NCBI GenBank assembly: GCA_947396885.1
Contig: OX377205.1
Span: 99,864,428 to 99,928,427, forward strand
Origin: Heligmosomoides polygyrus polygyrus
Lineage: Eukaryota > Nematoda > Chromadorea > Rhabditida > Heligmosomidae
Direction of reading: 5' to 3'
Length of the DNA stretch: 64,000 nt
Shown here: positions 48,622 to 59,420 of the stretch, one piece after another
Layout: each line of letters begins with the position of its first letter
How positions within the stretch are numbered: the first letter of the stretch is position 1
The notes under the pieces: model-generated
The model's input: the letters and a program-made list of their open reading frames with translations, nothing else
Databases searched by the model: none
Told to the model about the DNA's origin: nothing
Translations under genes and position numbers: made by a program

Positions 48622-48662
48622 TTAAATAAACATAAACATAAACATAAACATAAACATAAACA
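48622..48662 (+). repeat. (ATAAAC)n tail
   Basis: About six and a half ATAAAC units that end the CR1-like element. In one frame they read as a Lys-His repeat, which is an artefact. Confidence 0.9.
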
Positions 48663-49268
48663 CCTAAGAAACGATCCCAGCATGGTACTTACTGGTTATT
48701 ATGGTGGTTATTTTGTAAAGGCTGGGATCAGCCACGTAAGGGCTCGTTTATACTTCGACGCCGAGCGACGCTAAGGCTCATATTGTGGCCACATTGATTG
48801 AGCAACGCGATCGATCAATTTGGCCGCAATACATGCCGTCGCTTCGCTCAGCCTCAGAAGTACAAAAAGGACTTGAGAGCATTGAAATCCAGTCTGTCCA
48901 TCTGTTTGTGCGTCCTCTCGTTCGCCCGTGCATGTGTCCGTAATCTACTGGACGGCTTCAATCGACTAATGTTGACCTATTCGCCAAATATTGACCATTT
49001 TTGAGTAAATACGCATACATTGCTTGCCAGTTGGGCATCGGAGGAAGGATAGAAACCTATGAAGCGAGCGATATTAATTGACCACTATCGATGTGTAGGA
49101 AAAGCACCACTAGGCGAATACTAGACGGCCTAAGTGCTGGTATCTCCAAAAGGGCTTAAATAATATGTGTCGACTAAAAGAAGTATAATCTTAAAAGGAG
49201 GATGCAAGGTTCGCTTTGCCACTTAATCAGACGGACATTCGTTTAGTGCTCCTCCCGTGGCTAAGATG

Positions 49269-49376
49269 GTACTAGTCGTCAATGTGACCTACATAATGAG
49301 AAAGAGTTCGGGCGGTGCTCTGACTGGATGCGGCGCGTTTCCACCTGCGCATGTAGTCCACATTGACGACTAATAG
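49269..49376. mobile_element. Compact inverted-repeat element, same family
   Basis: Only 108 nt, with the best-preserved ends: GTACTAGTCGTCAATGTGAC and GTCCACATTGACGACTAATA. The middle reads TGCTCTGACTGGATGCGGCG. A likely minimal family member. Confidence 0.8.
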
Positions 49377-50039
49377 CGAATCATCAATCCAATTGTACGA
49401 CCGTAGAACAAAGCGATCAATATCGATCCGTGACGCGACTGAGCCAATACTGTAGGCGTGCATTCGTCCACAAAGCGCTTAGATGCACTAAAACAGCCTC
49501 CTGAGCGATAATGATTTCCTCCCAACCAAGGTAAGCGAGCCAAATGAGTCCAAATTGGAGTCCAAAACCTCAGCCCATTCGACGCATTCACTGGCCAGTC
49601 GAGGAGAATTGCAAATGACAAGAGTTCTTCGAAGCGTGTCCAATTTCGGTGCATCAGCGGCGTTCGTCGTCCGACGACCGACGGCCCCTCGGTCCTCTCA
49701 TTAGACCATCTGGTGTTTGTCGTTCGCGCCGTACGCACGAATTTCCCGCGGCTGCGCATAGATGTTGCCAACCGAGCACTTGCCACCGGTTTCAGAGCTC
49801 GACCTGGGGTCGGATTCGTCAGCGCCTAAACCCGCGGGTATGCGTAGATGCGCGTGCGGTAGACGCACCAACGGTGAGGCATTCATGGATAACCTTACCT
49901 GCCACGTCATGGGTATAACAGTGGGTCGAGAATGCTCGACGATCGTCATGGGTATATCCACATATCTACAAGGGTTTCACGCCCCTTTGAAAAAGTGCGC
50001 CCCACTGAGATCAGCTGTTCTTGCGAGATTTGGAATGGT

Positions 50040-50250
50040 TTCCGCTTTTCTTATTAAATCTTATTGGTGAATTGGTACCAGACTTGTCTGGGAAGGATAG
50101 AGCGCTGACTTTTTCATCGGCTGGCCACCGCAATTCATTGTATGGCCAAATACGCACTCAACTCGCCCCCGCGATATCCCGTAGAAGTAGAATGCGTGGC
50201 GCATCCCAAAGAGGATTGAATATCGCCGTCTTTTATCCTTTATCATTTTA
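50040..50250 (+). repeat. Dispersed repeat unit, paired with 57.5-57.7 kb
   Basis: Contains TTGGTGAATTGGTACCAGAC, GGAAGGATAGAGCGCT, TGTATGGCCAAATACGC and CCCGTAGAAGTAGAATGCG. The reverse complement of these blocks, in the right order, forms 57540-57725. Confidence 0.7.
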
Positions 50251-51140
50251 ATAGCACAAAAGAATTTATTACAAGTCTGTCATGGTACTTCTAACTTACT
50301 CTCGATTCCTTTCCTGGTGCCACATTCATCAAGTAGTGGGTATAGGTAGAGATACCATAAGGGAATCAAGGATAGGGCAAAATTAACTACAAGCCTCTCG
50401 CAAGAACAGCTTATCTCACTGGAGCGCCATTTTATGAATGGGGCGCGGAATCCCCGCGGGTATAGGTAGAGACACCGTAGGCGGATATACCCACAACGTG
50501 AGGTACGTGGGTACGTCTACCTCATACCTGCGGTACCAGCGTTGATGAATTTTTCCTCTGAATACGGATTGTACCCACTACCACCGTGGGTGGGGGCTAC
50601 GACTGCGGTATTTCTACCCACAACCGGCGATTGATGGATCTGGCCCCTGCCCTCAGGTTTAGGAGTGCATGGGTCCTTTTGGCGCGGAGAGCGGGTGGCC
50701 TGTCGCCTAGTGAGATTTTCGGCAATACATCTGCGCTATGCGGCTGATTCCATGGCTCTCAGAATTCGTTGAGCTTGAGACGAGGATTCAATTCCTGAGT
50801 GAGCCGTCCGTTTCGATCACTTGCTGTGGCACAGTGCTTGCCTAGAGGCAAGGTGTGTCCAGCTGCCTGATGGTACTGTAGAGATCGTCAGATCAGTAGG
50901 TCTGGAATCGACAGCGGACGAGGTCAGTTCGCCCAGCGCGCAGCTCGGGTCCTTCTTTTCTTCGTTCACTCGCCCTTTTCTTCAACTTCGTTGTCCTCTC
51001 GTTCCTGCCTTTTTATCGCTTCCCTCCTATCCTCGTCCTCAGTTTGCCTACTTCTTCTTCTTTCCTTCCTTCTTAGTCCACAGGTTTTCCCAAATCCAAT
51101 CTGAAATCTCCTGCCTGGAAATCAGTCCACCTAAAATATC

Positions 51141-54100
51141 TTCTTCTTCTTCTTCTTCTTCTTCTTCAGCGTTTGTCCCGCTTCATGACGGGGTCCGCTT
51201 TTCTGGTGCCTGTCGCCATCTTTCCCGATCCCGTGCTAGATCAGGGTGGACACCAGCTACTTTAAAGTCCTTGTGTAACGTATCAGCCCAGCGCTGCTTC
51301 GGGCGCCCTCTAGGCCGTTTTCCAGACACTACGAAGTTAAGGCCTATCTTACGGACGCTGTCTTCCTTTCCACGCAGAACGTGGCCGTACCATCGTAAGC
51401 GAGCTTCGCGCATCTTGGCCGCTATCGGCGCGACACCGAACTTCTGCCGAATAGCCTCGTTTCGGATGCGGTCCAGGCGCGTGACTCCACCCATCCAGCG
51501 CAGCATCTTCGTCTCCATGACGCTGAGGCGACTTTCCGTTTCCTTTGTCGCAGGCCAACACTCAGCTCCGTACATCGCTACCGGCCGGACGACGGTTTTG
51601 TAGATCTTCGACTTTAAGCGCTCTGGCATCTTCTTGTCGCAGAGTACTCCAGTCAACGAGCGCCACTTCGACCAAGCTGCACTCACGCGTGAGTTCACTT
51701 CAACCATCAGACTGCCATCAGAAGCTATTGCTGATCCCAGGTATTTAAACACCGAAGTGCGTGCAAGCTCAGTACCGTTAATCTTAATGGAGCCGCACTC
51801 ATTTACGTCAGTCGTGAAATACTCGGTCTTCTTGACGTTCAATTTGAGTCCGAACATGGCCAGGCGGTCGCACCAAGCTTGCACCTCTCGCTCGAGCTCA
51901 CCTTTGTCTTCGCAGGCGAGCATCACGTCATCAGCATATAGCAACGTCCAAGGGACGGGCTTCTGAAGATCTCGCGTAATGGCATCCATTACGACAACAA
52001 AGAGGAGTGGGGAAAGCGCAGATCCTTGGTGCACCCCAACAGAGATGGGAAACTCCGTCGAGGTTCCTGCTGCCGCTTGCACACGACTCTTTGGACAAGA
52101 GTATAGCATTCGCACCCACTCTACAAGTTCTTCGGGAACACCGTGCTGTCGTAGGGCGTACCATATAACCTCACGCGGTACGCGATCGAAGGCCTTCTCC
52201 AAGTCGAGAAAGGCAAGATGCACCGGCTTTTGTTTCTCGCGATGCTTCTCTACCAGAAGACGGGCGGCATGTATGGCATCGATAGTGCCACAACCAGCCA
52301 CGTAGCCGCACTGATTGCTGGAAAGCTTGACGATTTCGCGAATTCGGCTATCGAGGATTCGCTCGAAGATCTTCATGCTGTGCGAGAGCAACCGAATCGG
52401 ACGGTAATTTGAGCAGTCTGCAGGGCTGCCCTTCTTCTTCCAAATCGGGATCGTCGTACTTTCCTGCCAAACATCAGGCACCTTCTCCGCTACAACCTGG
52501 TTGAAAAACTTGGCTAACCACTCAGCAGGGTACCAGAACTTCGACTTCCATAAGTCAGCTGGCAAGTCATCTGGACCAGTCGCCTTGCCCGGTCTCATCA
52601 TCCTCAGAGCCGCGTCAGTTTCCTCCACAGTGATTTTGTGGACGGGACCGTGGATAGGAGCCACAGAAGGGACGGCCGGATGAGGGAACTCTTCAGTCGA
52701 AATTCCCTCAAAATAATCGCACCATCGCTTCAAGGCCTTTTTGCGCTCTGTCAGAAGATGGCCGTTCTCATCATTGATGCCAAAGAACTTCTCTATATCC
52801 TCGGATTGGCGATGACGGTTTTTCGCAAGTCGGTATAAATACCGCTCGCCATCGCGCGACTCAAGCTTTTCGTAGACATCATTGTAATGAGTGGCTTTTG
52901 CTACGGCCACAGCCTTCTTGGCAGCTTTTTTCGCTTCGTGGTACTTTTGCCAATTATTGGCGGTCTTGTCGCCGAGAAACACATGATAAAGCGCTTTCTT
53001 CTCTCGAACCTTTTCTTTCACATCGTTCGTCCACAGCCATGCCTGCATGTCGACCTTTCGTCGTCCAGGCTTTGTAGTGCCAAGTTCTGACCTCGCAGCT
53101 TGAAGTATCGCGTCGGTCGCTTTCTTCCAAGTTTCGTCGACAGTCGTGACTGTCGGTAACCGTACGCGAGAAATCACAGCTGCTTCCTTTTCCTTCATTC
53201 GCCACCACTTGATTCTTGCAGCACCGCATCGCTCAACCTGCTGCAGCCTCGGAGGAGCGATCTTCAAAGTACAGATCAGCGGACGATGCTGTGGGGCGAC
53301 CGTTTCATACGGCACGATCTTCGCGTCTGTGACGAGATTTCGGTCACGATCTCTCACAAGGACGAAGTCTATCTGCGTCTTGGTGTTCCCACTATAGAAC
53401 GAGATAAGGTGGGAGTTGCGTTTGCGAAACACGGTGTTCATTATGGTGAGGTTATGCGAATCCGCATATTCAAGGATACGCTCACCATCTGTGTTACGCA
53501 ACCCATAGCCGAATCCACCATGACAGCTGTACCCGTCTTTCGTAGCGCCTACGTGCCCATTGAGGTCACCAGCGACGATGATGACGTCCTTCGACGGTAC
53601 CTCTGCTGTCTTCTCATCAAGCAGGCTCCAAAACTCATCCTTGGCTTGATCGGAACAGCCAGTCTGCGGAGCATACGCAGAGAAGAAGTGGAAGAGTCGC
53701 TCCTTAGCGGCGACAACGATCTTCATCAATCGATCGTCAAAGCGCTCAACGCTTACAATCGAGTCTCGGAAACGCTCGGAGACGATTATACCAACACCAC
53801 TGGTGGTCCTGGGACTTCCACATAGAACGGCCTTGAAGCCACGTCCTATATCTCTTGACTTGCGGCAGGACCACCTCGTCTCCTGCACCGCACAGAAATC
53901 AACTCTCCTACGCTCCAGTGCTTCTACCAACTCGCACGAGCGGCCCGTCAACGTACCCACATTCAGCGTTGCTACGCGGGTCCTGCTTACGTTACGGGAC
54001 TTTCGGACTAGCTCAGTTGCCCCCCGATGCCGTCCTCGCACCAGGGACCCTCGCATACTTCTCACACTCGCCGGGCTTTGCGAGTGCGCGTCGGCTCCCG

Positions 54101-54285
54101 CGGACGCCGTAGCATTATCTCGAAAAACATGAACTGACATACACCCATACGATGTGACATTGGGTTGTTCGTAGGCCGGCCTGTAACCAGGGCCTGTCGC
54201 CTGCAATCGAATGTCCGTGCTTGGCTTAGCTCGCAGAAGCGAGCAGTTTCCAGTGGCACCACGAGGAGGAACGGACATCGCCACC
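51141..54285 (-). mobile_element. RTE-clade retrotransposon, apparently intact, copy B
   Basis: Minus-strand element of about 3.14 kb with the same 5' end (GGTGGCGATGTCC) and (GAA)n tail as copy A. It is flanked by a direct repeat AGTCCACCTAAAATAT (51124-51139 and 54286-54301), a clean target-site duplication. It shares most codons with copy A but keeps a single frame through endonuclease and RT. Confidence 0.94.
51183..54281 (-). CDS. RTE ORF2-type protein: endonuclease plus reverse transcriptase
   Basis: One frame of over 1,000 codons with no stop. It opens upstream in flanking DNA at 54320; the first in-element Met (MSVPPRGATG) is about residue 15 of the 1,045-codon frame. Counting from 54320: endonuclease motifs TLNVGTL (118-124), CAVQETRW (143-150) and AGDLNGH (250-256); RT motifs NYRPIRLL (638-645), LDLEKAFDRVP (705-715), GVHQGSALSPLLF (762-774) and YADD (795-798); thumb VFKYLGSA; C-terminal basic RPRGRPKQRW. 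All recognised catalytic residues are present. Relative to copy A it lacks one Lys codon before VPDVW. It may be a retrotransposition-competent source copy. Confidence 0.92.
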   Translation of the reverse strand, partial: AMSVPPRGATGNCSLLRAKPSTDIRLQATGPGYRPAYEQPNVTSYGCMSVHVFRDNATASAGADAHSQSPASVRSMRGSLVRGRHRGATELVRKSRNVSRTRVATLNVGTLTGRSCELVEALERRRVDFCAVQETRWSCRKSRDIGRGFKAVLCGSPRTTSGVGIIVSERFRDSIVSVERFDDRLMKIVVAAKERLFHFFSAYAPQTGCSDQAKDEFWSLLDEKTAEVPSKDVIIVAGDLNGHVGATKDGYSCHGGFGYGLRNTDGERILEYADSHNLTIMNTVFRKRNSHLISFYSGNTKTQIDFVLVRDRDRNLVTDAKIVPYETVAPQHRPLICTLKIAPPRLQQVERCGAARIKWWRMKEKEAAVISRVRLPTVTTVDETWKKATDAILQAARSELGTTKPGRRKVDMQAWLWTNDVKEKVREKKALYHVFLGDKTANNWQKYHEAKKAAKKAVAVAKATHYNDVYEKLESRDGERYLYRLAKNRHRQSEDIEKFFGINDENGHLLTERKKALKRWCDYFEGISTEEFPHPAVPSVAPIHGPVHKITVEETDAALRMMRPGKATGPDDLPADLWKSKFWYPAEWLAKFFNQVVAEKVPDVWQESTTIPIWKKKGSPADCSNYRPIRLLSHSMKIFERILDSRIREIVKLSSNQCGYVAGCGTIDAIHAARLLVEKHREKQKPVHLAFLDLEKAFDRVPREVIWYALRQHGVPEELVEWVRMLYSCPKSRVQAAAGTSTEFPISVGVHQGSALSPLLFVVVMDAITRDLQKPVPWTLLYADDVMLACEDKGELEREVQAWCDRLAMFGLKLNVKKTEYFTTDVNECGSIKINGTELARTSVFKYLGSAIASDGSLMVEVNSRVSAAWSKWRSLTGVLCDKKMPERLKSKIYKTVVRPVAMYGAECWPATKETESRLSVMETKMLRWMGGVTRLDRIRNEAIRQKFGVAPIAAKMREARLRWYGHVLRGKEDSVRKIGLNFVVSGKRPRGRPKQRWADTLHKDFKVAGVHPDLARDRERWRQAPEKRTPS

Positions 54286-54302
54286 AGTCCACCTAAAATA
54301 TC

Positions 54303-56234
54303 TGGGTCAAACAAATCCACTGTTTTTCTCAGAATCGGTTGCTTAGCGGGAAGTTCGGAATCTGTAAATGGTTACCGGAGTTCGGAATCTCTAAGTGCTC
54401 ATGCCATCGTGTCTGTTCCGAGTTACCGGAGTTTTTCAAGTGCTCTTATTTCTCCATTCTCTGTCTTTCCTCAGCTCTCGGTCTGAGGAGGATGCCTATG
54501 GGTGAGGGATCCTCTCCGTCCGTGTTACTCCCGTGGCTTCGGCACATCTTGAGCTGGACATTAGCGATCCCTAAACATTATCGTGTGTGTACGCAGCGGA
54601 TGAGATCCAGCTGTGCGATTCCGTCGTCTCACACGAGCCTCTTCGTTTGTAGCCGTCAGCTAGACCGCTCGAACTCCACATATCTTCGCGTGAGTCTTAA
54701 GGTGGCGGTAAGTTCTAGCTGTTTTGGGGTGATCGTTCCATTGTGGTCCAAGCCAAAGTTGTTGGATTCTGATGATCTCCCTGATCATCAGAGGGTTCAT
54801 TTCGGGTTGATTGAGTCTGTACTCTCCGGGTTTATGGCTTGCATTTCCGGGAATGGGGTTACACATGCTCCTGACGTCGTCCAACCCTGCAGTTCCATTG
54901 CTATCATTCGCTAGCACGTAGCCACCATTCTATCGAAGAGCGTGGTCCCATGCGTCGCTGGCCATAAATCCATAAAGTGGATTAAAATCTCAGATTAGGT
55001 GCTCTAATATTACTGGATCTTATGAAGAGTCAAGAGCATCATTTCATAGGTTCTCGGCATTTTCTAAGAATTCAATATTATACGCAACTGAACCGTAAAT
55101 TTTCATTTCTTTTTCATCAACTGCAAACATGTCGATGGCCTTGCATTTGTCGGGGCTTACCGGTCGTCCCATTCCAGTAGGACTTTGCACAGCCTCTCAC
55201 TATTCCACTCCCATTCGACCTCGTAATGGGCATGACCCTATCAGCTGGCTGCTCTGCGCTAATCCTTGAAGCCTTTCCGAGGGTCAAATTACGCTCCTCG
55301 CCGTACCTGCTCCAGCTCTCGTCGGACCGGGGCGACGTTTCCCGTATTCTGACCCCTGTCCCCGCCCCCGAGCCGGTCATATTGATCTCGGGCCCCTAAT
55401 CGTGTCCATCTGTCGTCGTATTCTGCTGATGTTTTCCCCGAGCCCCCGTGTGTTGTCATAATCTCCACCCCCTCCAGGCGGCCCACTGGCCTCCGCTGGC
55501 CGTCGTTCCGTCCCACCGCTAATCATCGCCCCCTCCTCATTGACCTCTTCCTCATTTCCTGTTGGTCTCGTCTGACTCTGATCTAATTTTTGCTGCGATT
55601 TCGGCGTCTTCTATGCTCCATTTTGGTTATTGCTCGGCGTCCTTATGGTTCTTTGTATCTACTCTTCGGGCGGGCCCTTTTAAGGGCGAGTTAATCGAAA
55701 ATTGGAGCTTATTTACTACATCTGTTGTGTTTTCCTTGCATTTTCATCTTTCCTGTGTTATTTTTTGAGCCGTTTTCTTTTCCTAAACACAGTAATGCCA
55801 GCAAAAAGGTTGCGATAAATGCTTCAGATCTGCGCACAATTGACCTTTTTGTTCTTAGGAAGACGCCTTCATAGCTGACATTACAAGCCGATGGATGACG
55901 CTTATATGAAAAGCACACGTCTGCCGGGTGCCCATGCTCCTACCTGTAACTCACCCGCCTCCAATAGGAGTAGCTGTCAGCTATTTGATCAGGATTTAGC
56001 CATGTGTTTCTCTCTATGCTAGAGTGGAAACGATTGGAAGTGTTCCGGTCTACAGAGCTGTCTGGATAAGCCGCTAGAGATCTGTCTTCATTCCTTCTCA
56101 TCGTCAGTCAAGTCTAATGGCAGTTTTTTTTTTAGCACGACGATCTTCATTGACACAATGCGCACTACTACAAGCTATCCACAAATACATCGAACACGTC
56201 GAGAATATACTGTATTTTTCTAATTGTTGTGAGA
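54303..56234. other. GC-rich, coding-like but unidentified stretch
   Basis: At 54.34-55.52 kb both strands carry several frames (191 codons + at 54339-54914; 85, 87 and 75 codons on the minus strand, 54660-55516) with a GC content unlike the flanks. RTE copy B inserted next to it. It may be a decayed gag-like or other repeat-encoded gene; I cannot name it. 55.6-56.2 kb is AT-rich and empty. Confidence 0.4.
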
Positions 56235-56702
56235 TCAGTAAGCGTGGTTCGCCACAAACAGAGACTGGCTGGCGGCCTTGTCGGCGTTGGGGTCGCCGGT
56301 GTACTTGCCGAGTGACGCCAACGAGTTCGCCTGCGCTCTGTGGAAGAAGACGTCCTGAGCATCCTTCACGTTCGCATCTTTTCCTGCCCACTTCGACATG
56401 CATGACGCCTGTAGAGCTCGTCCGTACGAGAATGTTAGTGCCCACGGTTTCTTGGTGTTCAGACGATTCATGGCGTTGAGGTTAAGGGTGGCATCCTCCT
56501 CGGATTGTCCTCCTGACAGGAACACTATCCCCGGAACAGCTGGCGGTACCGACCTCTGTAGTGCAGTTACTGTAGCCAGAGCTACTTCATCCGGTGTTGG
56601 CTTCTTGCCCTTGAAAGCTTGGCCAGCAGTCACCATGTTCGGCTTGAGTAGAGTTCCCTCAAGGAAAACGTGATGGTCATTGAGAGCCCGGTAGCAGTAT
56701 GA
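56235..56702 (-). pseudogene. Class I fructose-bisphosphate aldolase, C-terminal fragment
   Basis: Minus-strand open frame of about 155 codons covering the last 40 percent of aldolase: [13 protein letters not shown], the Schiff-base lysine motif [44 protein letters not shown], and the conserved end SLFVANHAY followed by TGA. There are no frameshifts. Directly upstream of the homology there is an in-frame TGA, and no AG dinucleotide lies between that stop and the conserved YRALNDHH block, so no normal splice acceptor can join it to upstream exons. No other aldolase exon was seen in the window. It is therefore best read as a recently copied, 5'-truncated fragment, although an assembly join or a non-canonical intron is possible. 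Confidence 0.82.
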
Positions 56703-57539
56703 CAAGACAGCGGAAGTTCATGCGGAAAAAACGCTCTAGTAGCTTCAACAGGAACGTGTTCATTGGGCAGTTGGCAAGAGGCGCCGATACAGCGTTTGTC
56801 ATGGATCGGTCTTAGTTCGAGACGCTGCCAGGTCCCAAGCCCTATATAACGTTGCTGGATTGGAGCCGGAGTATTCTGCATGGGACAAAATTCTGCACTC
56901 CACCCTGGTAGAAGACATCGTAAACCCTACCTCATTCCTCGATGGAGGTAGAACGCATCCCTGTTGGAATTAGATAGCAGGACTCCTATCGTTGATTAGT
57001 TATTTGTGCGTCCAAAACCAACCTTTCTGAAGTTCCTATTCCAAATGGAAGAACGATCGCCTGATATACACTAGAGCTCCTTTGCTACTGGCAGGCACAT
57101 GTATTCATCAGAACATTGACTAGAAGTAGAATGCATGGCGCATTCCGAGAAGGTTGCGCTATGCAGAGACTCTTCGCCTTATTTTTTTTACTTTGGGGAA
57201 GTGAAATTTTATGCGTACGAACCGGGATAGAGAGGTGAAGGAGTAGCGCCATCATGGCTGCTTTTTTGAAATGCGCCGCGCCCTTAACTTCTATGTGCAT
57301 TGTACTGGTAAGACATATGTTTTCAGTGTACATTTCGCATTGCGGAACAAAGCGTATTCATTTGTTTATTTATTTATTCATCATCCTTATACTAGGATGC
57401 TCTCCTGCTTCGTCCATCGTGAATGTAGTCAGAACGGTATTAGTCACCGAATATATATAGAGATAGAAGAATAGATACATATAAATGTTTATGTAGTAAG
57501 TACTGTATACTCGTGCGTAGAGTATATGGAAATTATAAA

Positions 57540-57725
57540 GGATAAAGGATAAAGGACGGCGTTACTCAATCCCTTTTGGGATGAGCCAGCGCATTCTACT
57601 TCTACGGGATGTCGTGGAGGCGATATGAATGCGTATTTGGCCATACAATGACTTGCGCTGGCCAGTAGATTAAGAAGTTAGCGCTTTATCCTTCCCAGAC
57701 ACGTCTGGTACCAATTCACCGACCT
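57540..57725 (-). repeat. Inverted copy of the 50.0-50.25 kb repeat
   Basis: Begins with three AAAGGAT(A) units and contains GCGCATTCTACTTCTACGGG, TTTGGCCATACA and TCTGGTACCAATTCACC. The short block AGAAGTAGAATGCATGGCGC also occurs alone at 57122-57141. Confidence 0.7.
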
Positions 57726-58049
57726 CGGAGGGATGGAAGGCTTGGTTGGCCTGGGCGAAAATCCGAACCAGGAACCTGGTGTCGGATGCACGCGACCGTC
57801 AGCGCCTCCTCAAACTGCGCTACACGCGCCCATATATGGAAAATATGGATACGGTAATGCGTAGTATAGAATAGAGATATGAATGGACCAAATAGGCGTT
57901 CAATTGCTGCAAAATACTTTGTTAAAAGTAGGTAAATATATCAAATCGAAAAAGCTTAACGCATGAAAAGCGATATTCCACATCGTCGTGCTTCACATGC
58001 CAAAAAAATGAGGAACTGCTCATTCTGAACTTCATTGATCTGTACGGAT

Positions 58050-59420
58050 GGTGTTTACAGATCTGGAATGTTAAGAGCTGTCAGCAGATCTATTTCTTTA
58101 AGTCTCTTCTTAAATGTCGGAATGTTAGCTGCCTCTATAACGTTGCGTGGGATTAACTGAAACCATCTCGCTGCTCGGAAAACAATGCGATTAGCAGCCC
58201 ATTTCCGTGTTTAGTACTATGAATTCTTTGACAGTGCACTGATAGCGTACTTATACGGCCTCGACTGGGTTTGAAAATTCAATATTTACTAGCTTTCAGT
58301 TTAAGTTTTCCCTTCAGTATTTTAAAACAAAATGTTATGTCGTTGACCAGTCTCCGATATAGAAGACTACGAAGGTTGAAAATTCTTATCTCTCCTTGTC
58401 GTTGGGCATGCTCCGTAGGTAATCTGCACTTGGGAAACATTCAAACATTGATTCGTGTGAAACTTTTCTGCATTTTTTCTAGTTTTATTTGTCTGTTTTT
58501 CGTATGGGGACCCCATATTTAGGAACCATACTCTATAGTTGGGATCACGTAAGTTTTATAAAGCTTCAGTAATACTGCAGGACTATTGCAGTATGTGTTT
58601 CTCAAAATAAAAAAAAATGACAGAAAAGCCCTTCCACACGGTGAAGTTGATGTGATTATCAAAACATAGTCCTGTATCGAAATGAGCGCCAAGATCGCGT
58701 GGATTACTGTCTATACTCAAAATGCTGTAATAGCAGCATTATAGATTTCTAACTGATTGAAATTGTTGTGAGTTCCATATATTTTGACGTCATCTGAAAA
58801 AATCTGTACTTTTACTAAATGGTGAGTTATCAGCCTTGCTGGCAGGTCACAGGTGTAAATGAGAAACATTACAGGCGAAAGAGCACCTCCTTGTGGTACT
58901 CCACTGGTGCAGTCAGAAAACGAGTTTACTACTTTCACCGTCATTTTTCTGTTTTGTAGATACAAGGTGGTCCAGTTCAATAATGGACCTCCTGTATCCA
59001 TGTTCTTCAAGTTGGAAATTAGTTTCGAATGACACACTTTGTCAAATGCTTTAGAAAAATCAAAGTAAATGACGTTTACAGAGTATCCTTTGTTTAGGGC
59101 AGTTTGTCGGTCATAAACACAATCAACCATTTGGGTGGTAGTTGATGCTTCTACAGTAAAGCCATGCTGTTCCAAAGGTACCACAATAATTCTTATTAAG
59201 CCATGAGACTAATTTATCCCTTACGGTTTTCTCCAAAACTTTAATCGGTAGTGCGGTAATGGTAATTGGACGAAAATTAGTTAAAAGAGAGGAGCTCTCT
59301 CTCTCTTTTTGGAATGGCAATAAAGATGGCTTTTTCCAAAGTGAGGGAACTTCAATAAACAGTAAGGAAGCATTGCAAGAGGTTTCTACACTACTATGGC
59401 ATATTTCCTATACACAATTT
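58050..59420 (-). mobile_element. Decayed CR1-like retrotransposon fragment
   Basis: Minus strand. At 59123-59320 there is FRPITITALPIKVLEKTV (RT motif 2). At 58717-59184 there are FTVEASTTTQMVD, YFDFSKAFDKVCH, GVPQGGALSPVMFLIY and FSDDVKIYG, where the catalytic YADD is changed to FSDD. Further along, at 58260-58560, frame-shifted remnants of the thumb region appear (YVIPTIEYG), and near 58120-58190 the typical C-terminal NVIEAANIPTFKKRL. Several frameshifts and stops separate these pieces, so it is an old inactive copy. Confidence 0.8.

Larger units (their letters stand above)
46682..48662 (+). mobile_element. 5'-truncated CR1/Jockey-like non-LTR retrotransposon
   Basis: The element begins within the RT domain and ends in a (TAAACA)n repeat at about 48622-48662. 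Such short tandem repeats are typical 3' ends of CR1-group elements. The 5' break point carries a perfect 27-nt inverted copy of its own sequence (46733-46794). The roughly 950 nt after the RT stop are AT-rich with no recognised domain and may include unrelated inserted DNA. Confidence 0.8.
48663..51123. other. Repeat-bearing intergenic stretch
   Basis: Includes the 49.3 kb inverted-repeat element, the 50.05 kb repeat, and several GGGTATAGGTAGAGA copies (50338, 50459; a relative at 34924). A minus-strand frame at 49370-49786 overlaps the inverted-repeat element and is probably spurious. Confidence 0.5.

Noticed and set aside
48586..48774. Lys-His repeat protein
   Set aside because: It is the translation of the (ATAAAC)n tail of the CR1-like element.
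51634..53825. Plus-strand frames of 100-180 codons opposite RTE copy B, and the same opposite copy A
   Set aside because: They are shadows of the long RTE frame; matching antisense frames appear in both copies because the copies are similar.
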